DNA of 64,000 nt, from the NCBI GenBank assembly GCA_019828545.1, contig JACVRA010000333.1:1-64000 (forward strand). The letters run 5' to 3'. This document shows, piece by piece, positions 56,352 to 64,000 of this stretch. Numbering within the stretch: position 1 is the first letter of the stretch; every line of letters begins with the position of its first letter. The notes under the pieces were generated by a model. The model did not search any database. It was not told the origin of the DNA and worked only from the letters and a program-made list of their open reading frames with translations. Both the position numbers and the translations under genes were made by a program. Source of the DNA: Paracamarosporium sp. OC-R06-R3 (Eukaryota > Ascomycota > Dothideomycetes > Pleosporales > Didymosphaeriaceae).

Positions 56352-57275
56352 GCTAGGAGGAAGATACAGGGTACCACGCAAGGTGGCGAGCACACGCTTC
56401 ACGATTCGAATATACCCCCGCGTCCTTCCGCATAACAATGTTTGCGGTAGCGTGCTTTTGGGCGATGGAGATGCACCTGCTGCGTCTACCAGTCTCGAGA
56501 ACGAGTGGTGATGTTTCAAGAAGCACGCAATGGCGTTGAATGAAACGACCTGGAGCCCTGCACGTTGAGAACAGATACTGCTGAAGTCATTGAACAGAAT
56601 CACAACAGAACTAGCGTCACGCTCCCCAGTCCAATTCACACACTGGATGCACTCGCCTATTACATCCTACCTTGTGTCCTCTACATCGTGCTCAAGTACA
56701 TGCCGAAATTCTTATGCAATCGTGCTTTTAGGAGTCTACATATGTCAAATGCCCTCAGTTAATGGAGCTTGTATGAACCTAGCAGCGACTAGATCGCAAT
56801 CTAAATCAAAAGCAGGTTGATACCGTCACGTCAAGGTCTACAGCTACCAATAAAATACATCCCTGGGTGCTACATTGTTATTCACTTTCACACGCTACTA
56901 ACTACATGTATCTAAAATTAGCATTCCATTTGCGTAACTGACGTCGAACCGTGCACTTGTGAACTAGTAAACAAGTACGGAGCTTCTTTTTGTCAATGTA
57001 CTTGCCTGGGACGATCAACAGTTTTCTCATTGAATTCGGTCACTAGTTCGTCCTGAGTTCTAGTTGAACGGCAAATGCAAGGTTAGAGAGTTGCAGCGGT
57101 GTGTACAGTTTTCTACTCGTGTCACCCTACCGTCCCCAGACCAAGAGTGGGGGGAATAGTAGCATCAAATACCAAAATAAAGCACAACCGACCTCTTTGT
57201 TTTGAAGCGACGCACACCCAACTGCTTGCATAGCACAGTAAACAAAACAATACACTGACATCTACTCTATCACCA
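56352..57275. other. Convergent intergenic region
   Basis: About 0.9 kb between the ends of LSM4 and the potassium-channel gene; A/T-rich from 56700 onwards. No gene, RNA or repeat recognised. Confidence 0.45.
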
Positions 57276-60200
57276 CTAGGTTACACCTCTACCACTCGCC
57301 TCAGCACCTTCAACGTGTACCGATTCTACACCGGCAGGACCCACTGGCATCTGATCATCCCTAGCATACTCCTCACTTCCTACCCCGCCATCTTCCCTCG
57401 TCTCACCCCTCTTCAATTCATTCCCACTCTCAGGTTCATAAGGCTTCTTAGCCAACCTGACTAGACTCTCGCAAAGCCTCTGCAACAACCATTCGCTCTC
57501 GCTCAGTCCACTCATGAGCGGACTATCGGGGCCGATCCAGTCCCATTCTACAAGTCCTTCTTCGTCTTCTTCGTCAGAATCGCCTCTGTAACCTGTTCTG
57601 TTGCCTGTAAGACGGATCAAGCGGACGAATTCGACCCATTCTTCGAAATCGTAGCGTTTGGGTTTGGGGAGCTGCCTGGATTGGGCGTGTTAGCAAATGG
57701 GTGCTTTGGGTATTTGCGTTGTCCAGTAGGGAAACACACATGGCAGTCGGAATCTGGACATGCCAATGTGGCTGCTCTGGGTATCTTACATGTCAGTGGC
57801 AACGCGCTTGATACAAAGTGCAATGTGATGAGCGATAGCCTTGTGCGTCGGCAACCTTCCCAAGGCGTCTTGCTCTGCTTCTTGCGCCAGTACAGGCAGC
57901 GTCGGTGTGATTGGCTCGTTGTCAGCATCGAGAGGGGATTGCGTGGCTTGCGCTTCAGCGGCGGCTACATCTCTGACTTGAGAATTCCACTGCGTCTCTT
58001 CTACTGGCTTGTCTGGATCATCAAGCTCAAACCCTCTTTCTACTCTCTTCTTAGCTGCTTTATCTGCTGTTCGCCTCTGTAGCCACTTCGCTGTTTTCAA
58101 CAACCAAGGGTGCTTGTCCAAGAAATCTCTCCATATCCCATGTTTTGGTAAGACAGTAAAGTCCGCAAGTTCGTCGCTCCAGCGGCGGAACTTGTCCACC
58201 ACGGTGTCACCTAGGTCGGAGACGAGAATTGTCATGGTAGGCACAGCGATTAGGGACCAGATTACAAAGAAACAGCGGCCTGCGCTGGACTTGGGAGCTA
58301 GATCTCCTACAAAGCATTAGCATTCAACTATATGTTACACGTCCGAGCGTGACTCACCGTAACCGACAGTCAGAAGCGATATGTAACAGAAGTAGAGGGC
58401 TTTGAAGTATGTCATGTCTTGTGTATTCTTTTCGGCCTGATCACGAATTAGCATGAGTGATAAGGAATTGTAATTTATGTCGGCCTCTGTGCTGTCGTCT
58501 ACCCTGATACAGCACAGGGTATTTCATTTTCACGTTTATAGCACTTCCTGCCGAACGAAGGTTACCATGTTCGATATAGCACTTACCTGCCAAAACACAA
58601 CCGCACCAATGCACCACAAGACCCCGAACGCAGACGTGGAAAACAGGAGCGCCAGCCACTGTCGATATTTTCTCGACTTGTGTTGTATAGTTCGCATCGC
58701 ATAAAACCGATCCTTCTCTTCCTTCAAAAGAAGCAGCTGCGGCTTCCTTTTAGGCCCAGGTCTGAGAACGTTTGGCAGTGGTGCAAATGTCATGGCTCTT
58801 TTTGCTGTGCTTTCCATAACAGGGCGCATTACCCTCGGCTGCATAGGCGCACTGATGGTAGGCCTTTCTCTTTCTGCAAGGGAGCGTTTTCGAATGAGAT
58901 GGTGCTCGGCGTGCTCACGTTGGCGGAGGTCAAAGGAGGTGGTAACGGTGCGGTCAGCGGTCCTCTGCCGCATTCGATCGGTATGTTTCATGACAATGTT
59001 TTCCTCACCCAGCTCGCGCATGAACTTGTATATGGAGCTCACAATCAATGCAAGCGTTATAATGCCACCGACGGAAAAGGGGAACACAATGCCCCTTCCA
59101 AGATTTGTCGTAGGGTAGAAGTCTCCAAATCCGACCGTGAGGACAGTAACGTCGCAGAAATATAGCGAATCGGCGTACTTCCAACCTTGTCCACCGTCAT
59201 CTTCGATTCTCATAAATATTGCTGCACCGCCGCCAAGCCAGATGAAGAACAACATTGTTTGTAGAATGAGCGTGCGCTGGGAATCGGAGAGGGCGAAATT
59301 GTCGGGGTAGTGGCCGAGAAAGTATCCAAGCATGTTGACCATTAGGAGCATGGAACAGAGTAGGTAAAACGAGGCGGCCGCAATAGCGTACCAAAAGCCT
59401 TGGCTGTAGGTTTGGTAGGGACGGTTAGGTGGGGTGTAAATTTCCATGCTTGCTGTAATGCCGATAAGGAAGCCGGTGGCGAGGTACCAGAAGATGATCG
59501 TGGCTGGCAGGGCGATGAGGTATCGAATCCTCTGAGTGAAATTGAAAAGGAGGAAGATGTTTCCGAGGAATCCGCATATGAGGGAGGCTACATTGAAAAA
59601 GTAGCACCTAAACGCTTGTTAGTAGCCTTTCCACTCTCAACAGATCGCAACGCTATATCAGCATTTGAAGTTTCCCGTGCTGTCCAAGAAAAGGTTGATG
59701 AAGAGTGCCAGCATTCGAACTTCTGGCTTGTGGCTGTTATGTACTTACCACCGGGGATCATCGAAAGGTTTCCCTTCGAGCTCCGTTACAAATTGACCAT
59801 CGATATAAACGTCCATTCGCCATGATGTAACAAGAGCAACAAGCGATGAGATGTTAGCTAATGGCCCAAGTGTGGCGGCGAGCAATGGTATCCCAGTCGA
59901 TGCAAACCACCAATCACTAGAAGAGCGTTAGTGCAGGCAAACATGTCGATGTAGGAAATGAAAACTCAACACCGTCAGCAAGCAAAGCTCAAATCATAAT
60001 TCAAAGAACGCAACAAGCCTGGCTACATCAATGGAAAAAATCAACAAAACTCTGTCGGATACTGCGTCCATGCCTGCGATTGCAAGGATTAGACAATATC
60101 TCGAGTGTCTGGTATCATTATAGAATGAGCGGATTAAAGGCTGACGGTGTCTTGATGGTCTAGCTGTTGCATCCAAGCGAGGTTCATTGTCAAGAGGGGA

Positions 60201-60428
60201 AATAGACCCAGACACCATTTCGAATCCAACGTACCTCTTCTCCCCTTGTTCATATTTCTTCCAAAACATTAACCGACTCCTCTTCTTTGTGAGCTGCTCC
60301 TGCCTCTGCTCATCTTTTTGCACCGGAGCTTCCTCTAGCGCAGTATCACCGTGCTCAGGTGCGCGTTCTTTTCCTAAGTCGTTTGGCGACATAGCATCGG
60401 ATGGAGCGCTGAGAAGTTGAGATGCCAT
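57276..60428 (-). CDS. TOK1: TOK-type outward-rectifier two-pore potassium channel
   Basis: Six exons on the minus strand: 60428-60235, 59916-59749, 59607-58587, 58436-58358, 58306-57790, 57675-57276, 792 residues. It has the fungal TOK plan of eight membrane segments with two pores. Pore 1 filter is TVLTVGFGDFYP (about residue 277); pore 2 is SLLTVGYGDLAP (about 484-495), split by an intron within the filter. Membrane segments include FWYAIAAASFYLLCSMLLMV, ILQTMLFFIWLGGGAAI, IVFPFSVGGIITLALIV and WCIGAVVFW. The cytosolic C terminus is long and acidic. TOK channels pass K+ outward at the plasma membrane when depolarised and set membrane potential. The first intron is 318 nt, unusually long here. 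The GTG-ATA-ATG upstream extension was not used; the start is the ATG giving MASQLLSAPSD. Confidence 0.92.
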
Positions 60429-61281
60429 TATCACACGGTACGTAATCGACCCTTGTGCTGTTATCGATATTCAAGAGCCATGATCAGGAGTTGTGGCCAA
60501 GGATCTGCCCAGTACACTTGAAGCCAGAATAATTCGAAATAGTATTTGAATGTCGATAATGTTGGTTGGCAGGTGTTGCACGTGGTTACAAGTGTAAGCG
60601 CAAGTGCGGTGCTGAATAACGGCGCTAGAGAAGAAACAAAGGATGGCTAGGAGTGCGGAGGCGGATACAAGGTTCCTTCAGAAACAGGTCTGAGCTTGAG
60701 ATTGTAGTTTGCAAAGTCGGCTGCAGAAGAGGCACATGCTGTAATCGGAGGTTAAGAGTGGGTAATTCGCGGGAAGAACGATCGACGCAGTTAGCAGATC
60801 TGGCAGCGGATCGCTGCGCACCAGTGAAGTGCTACCGTCTGCTACGCTTGGTTGCGTCACCTCGCTACCAAGCTTCTACAAGCTTTGGCGCCCGATTGGA
60901 CACAGATACACATTGCTCATCTTGGAGCCGCATGACTGATCATAAGTTCTTGAGTGCAAAAAGTTGTTCCTATTGCTAGCCTGTGTGCGCTAAGAACTTT
61001 ACATCTAAACATATAGGGAGTATATACAAAAAGTACACCGGAGTCGGTTCACAAAGTTCTCTAGACTCCTCTCGCAGGATTCTGTTTGACCCAAGGATAT
61101 ACGATACACGCGTAAACTGTAGAACAACACATGCAGCATACGAGATCAATCTTCGTATGACGGTGCTTCAGTAAAGGTCATCCTGGGGTGACATGCAGTG
61201 GTACACGTTTCAGGCGTGTCCAGGATTTTATTTAACCCTTTCCCCTTCGTTCAGTGGATAATCTTCTTCACCGAGATAGAT
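60429..61281. other. Intergenic, no gene recognised
   Basis: Upstream of the potassium channel and downstream of ETF-alpha. Frames of up to 108 codons lack motifs. No RNA gene or repeat was seen. Confidence 0.45.
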
Positions 61282-62431
61282 TTATTGCGTCTTGAGCTTC
61301 TCGGTGAGCTCTGGAACTTTGTCGAACAAATCGCCAACTAGACCGACGTCTGCGACTTGGAAAATGGGCGCGTCACCGTCCTTGTTGATGGCGGCTATGA
61401 CCTTACTGTCCTTCATGCCAGCCAAATGCTGAATGGCACCTGAGATACCGGCGCAAAGGTACAGCTTCGGCGCGACATTCTTGCCCGTTTGTCCGACCTG
61501 CAGACTGTTGTCGGCGAAACCGCTGTCGACAGCTGCGCGAGAGGCACCGATGGCAGCTCCCAATGCATCAGCTAGCGGAGGCATGAGCCTGTCGAATTCC
61601 TCCTTTGACTTGAGACCACGGCCTCCTGACACGACTTTGTCTGCTGAACCTAGATCAGGCCTGTCAGACTTGGCAAGATCTTCGGATACCCATTCCGTGG
61701 GGCACTCGGCTTTGGGGTCTACGCCTTCTTCCACGGCGGCTGACCCGCCTTCGGTCTCTGGCGCGGGGAATGCTGTGCCGCGGACCGTGATGACTTTCTG
61801 TTGATCGGACGATTGTACGGTAAGGATGGCATTGCCTGCGTAGATGGGTCGTACAAATGCTGCGAGACACATGAGTAGATGTAGCAGTCCGCCCTGTTAC
61901 CCCCACTTACTGTCTTCGCTCTCAATTGCGGTGATATCTGAGATGCCCGACACATCTAGAAGCGCAGCAACGCGAGGCAACAGATTCTTGCCAAAAGCTG
62001 AGTGTCCAGCCAAGATGTGCGTGTATCCTCCCTTTTTGATGTTCTCGACGAGCAGCGGGGCGTAGTTCTCGGGCAGGCCCTAGAGCAACCATCAGCTACA
62101 GCGCATACGTGACGATGCCGACACGAACCTTCTCATACGCGTCGTTCTCAACGTATATTATCTTCTCGATCCCCTTGACCTTGGCAGCTTCTTCGGCCAC
62201 TGACTTCACCCCACTTCCGGCAACAAAGGCGGTTATCGAGGCTCCGAGCTTCGTTCCTGCGGTGATGGCGGAGAGCGATGCAGGGTTGAGTTTTCCATCT
62301 CTTTGCTCGAGGACTGCCAGCGTCGAGAGTAAGCGTGCGAGGGCAGAGTACTGCGGAACGGTGACGGGCCTCGACACGCGGAGCTGTGTCTGCGCCTGGC
62401 GGAGGGCCGATTTTCGCGCGACTGAGAACAT
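61282..62431 (-). CDS. AIM45: Electron transfer flavoprotein subunit alpha, mitochondrial
   Basis: Three exons: 62431-62129, 62079-61911, 61859-61282, with 49- and 51-nt introns, 349 residues. The N terminus [19 protein letters not shown] is Arg/Ala/Ser-rich without acidic residues, a mitochondrial presequence. Domain I has [20 protein letters not shown] and [16 protein letters not shown]. The C-terminal FAD domain carries [36 protein letters not shown] and [17 protein letters not shown], then [23 protein letters not shown]-alpha/beta accepts electrons from acyl-CoA and other matrix dehydrogenases and passes them to ETF-ubiquinone oxidoreductase, so it serves beta-oxidation and amino-acid breakdown. 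The gene symbol follows the yeast name. It is divergent from the SWIRM gene. Confidence 0.93.
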
Positions 62432-62996
62432 GGCGGGTTTCAATTGCAGCAGATGCAGGACAAAAGAAAGGAGCCGGGCTCGAAAGTGCGGTGTGTGGAC
62501 GGAGGCTCAGTGAAGAAGCAAGCAGCTGGCCAGCATCGGAAGCTTGGGACGAACACCTCGGCTTGCGTGCAATCCCGGTCTCGCTCGAGGCACTGCAGCC
62601 AAGAGCGTCACGTGACGGAACCAGGGCGCATCCATCAGCTAGCGGGAGAATATCGCGTCGACTCGCGACGGCCACCACCAGAGCGCATCATCCCCAGCAC
62701 CCCACACTCATTGCCAAACCTCGCCGCCGTCGCGCTCCCGACTAATCTTGCGTCCGGTGCGCGGTTTTCGCGTCCTTGTTGCGACCTGCGCCCGCCTTTA
62801 TTTTGCTGCCCCAGCGTCCCCCGAGTGCATCCACCCGCCGACGAAGCTATGGCCGACGACGCGACTGCCACTTCGGCTGCTGCCCACGACGTTGCAGGTG
62901 AGAGTGCCGCCCCGGCGCACTCGCATGCCCAAGATGACCAAGGTACGTCGTGACACGGCACCCTGCTTGCGCCCGTCTGCCACCTCCCTGAACGCC
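62432..62996. promoter_or_regulatory. Divergent upstream region, ETF-alpha and SWIRM gene
   Basis: Both promoters lie here. An ATG at 62849 opens [15 protein letters not shown], a typical Ala/Asp-rich start, with a strong donor (GCAG-GTGAGA at 62898) and a second donor (CAAG-GTACGT at 62943), but the phases do not join smoothly to the downstream frame except through an acceptor at 63060. Confidence 0.4.
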
Positions 62997-64000
62997 ATGG
63001 ACCTCGACGGCATGGATCTGTTTGGCCTCGACACCCTGCACGACAGTATTGAGCCCGAAGATGGCAAATTCTCACCAATGAGTTCAGCGCGACTAAGTGA
63101 TTTCATAGACACTTCGATGCTAGACGACCCCATCAAGGAGTCGTCGCGAGAACCGTCTACGGCGACGCCCGCGCCCGTGTCTGACAACCCGCTCGATGCC
63201 CCAGACGGCCCGAGGCCCGAGGCCGAAGATGCAGACGGCCAGGACGATGAGGAGATGGGCGGCGTTGAGGACGCGAAGAAAGAGAAGGACGGAGAGCCCG
63301 CAGATCCCGATGCGCAGGCAAAGGCAGACCTGCAAGCCACCGCGCGCTCACACTTGGTTGCTCAGACATATGCGACCATCATTCCTAGCTATGCGACGTG
63401 GTTCGACATGCGCTACATTGACCGTCGTGAGAGCAAGGCCCTGCCAGAGTTCTTCAATGGCCGGAATCGTAGCAAAACGCCTGCTGTATACCGCGATTAC
63501 CGCGACTTTATGATCAATACCTACCGCTTGAATCCCGACGAGTATCTCACCGTCACGGCATGCCGTCGCAATCTGGCAGGCGACGTGTGCGCCATTATGC
63601 GCGTGCATGCCTTCCTAGAGCAATGGGGATTGATCAACTACCAGGTCAATACATAACCACTTTTTACTATGACAATCATCTAACTAGCGCGTAGGTCGAT
63701 CCTCAAGAACGTCCTTCCAACATTGGCCCCCCTACTACGAGTCATTTCCGCCTCACTGTCGATACGCCACGAGGATTGCAAGCGTTCCAGCCTGCGCCGA
63801 ACTCAAAGGTCACCGAGGGGAAGCTACATGCCGGGACCGAGCGCGCTGCTAGCCAGCAGCCGACTGCAAAAACGGAGACCAAAGCTCTAGTGGGGCGAAA
63901 CATCTACGAGTCGAATGGAAAAGAAGTTTCCGCAGAGCCCGACAAGGCGGCGAACGGCGAGGGCGCGAGTAACGGTGCTGGCGGATCGGTTGACTTACAA
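62997..64000 (+). CDS. RSC8: SWI3/RSC8-type chromatin-remodelling subunit, partial at right edge
   Basis: Exons 62997-63644 and 63695 to the window end, joined over a 50-nt intron (GTCAAT..GCGTAG); 318 residues visible and the frame is open at base 64000. The ATG at 62997 gives [20 protein letters not shown] in frame; an upstream spliced start at 62849 is possible (donor 62943, acceptor 63060). After an acidic disordered region comes a clear SWIRM domain: [82 protein letters not shown], then [17 protein letters not shown] followed by SANT and leucine-zipper defines Swi3/Rsc8/SMARCC proteins, which dimerise as the core of SWI/SNF and RSC; the SANT and zipper lie outside the window. Which of the two complexes is unresolved. 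Confidence 0.85.

Noticed and set aside
1..64000. CRISPR array, secondary-metabolite cluster, prophage, tRNA or rRNA genes
   Set aside because: I scanned for regularly spaced repeats, polyketide or peptide synthetase motifs and B-box/T-loop sequences and found none; the genome is a fungal nuclear one.

Overview
This window is nuclear genomic DNA from a filamentous ascomycete (Pezizomycotina), most likely a Dothideomycete. I infer this from the many short GT..AG introns (mostly 47-60 nt, several with TACTAAC/CTAAC-like branch sites), the fungal-specific gene set (AreB-type GATA factor, TOK-type K+ channel, CYA5/Pet309-like protein, Atos-like protein, Fot1/pogo transposon) and gene densities of about one gene per 2.5 kb. 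The species cannot be named from sequence alone. Multi-exon models were built by hand: splice junctions were chosen so that reading phase and conserved motifs stay continuous.

Layout. 1-5.2 kb: the 5' part of a Fot1/pogo transposase cut by the window edge, an Atos-like protein, and divergently from it the rRNA-processing factor Fyv7. 5.2-15 kb: a three-repeat MYB protein, then a 4.2 kb gene-poor stretch (8384-12568), a BSP-type putative metalloprotease and an Sdt1-like HAD nucleotidase. 15-24 kb: an unrecognised disordered protein, a multi-KH RNA-binding protein and a rhodanese. 25-31 kb: two divergent C2H2 genes, one fused to ankyrin repeats, and a secreted type-B carboxylesterase. 32-40 kb: AreB-like GATA factor, SRP68, and the mitochondrial PPR-like protein CYA5. 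40-48 kb: a small beta-trefoil-like protein, an intronless GH13 alpha-amylase-like enzyme and elongation factor 2. 49-56 kb: La protein and mitoribosomal uS4m from one divergent promoter, a type I membrane protein with a His/Pro-rich stretch, and LSM4. 57-64 kb: TOK potassium channel, mitochondrial ETF-alpha, and a SWIRM-domain SWI3/RSC8 subunit running off the right edge.

How the genes relate. Most are housekeeping genes for RNA and protein metabolism (Fyv7, KH protein, SRP68, EF-2, La, uS4m, LSM4, CYA5), with no sign of operon-like or metabolite-cluster organisation. Several pairs are divergent with short shared upstream regions (Atos/Fyv7, C2H2/C2H2-ANK, SRP68/CYA5, La/uS4m, ETF-alpha/SWI3). 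I found no tRNA, rRNA, CRISPR array or complete transposon. The most interesting points are an ATG-less 175-codon open exon upstream of the AreB-like gene, a likely GC-AG intron plus a 13-nt microexon in the nucleotidase, a start-codon-only first exon in LSM4, an intronless bacterial-looking GH13 enzyme, a leaderless BSP protease and the zinc-finger/ankyrin fusion.
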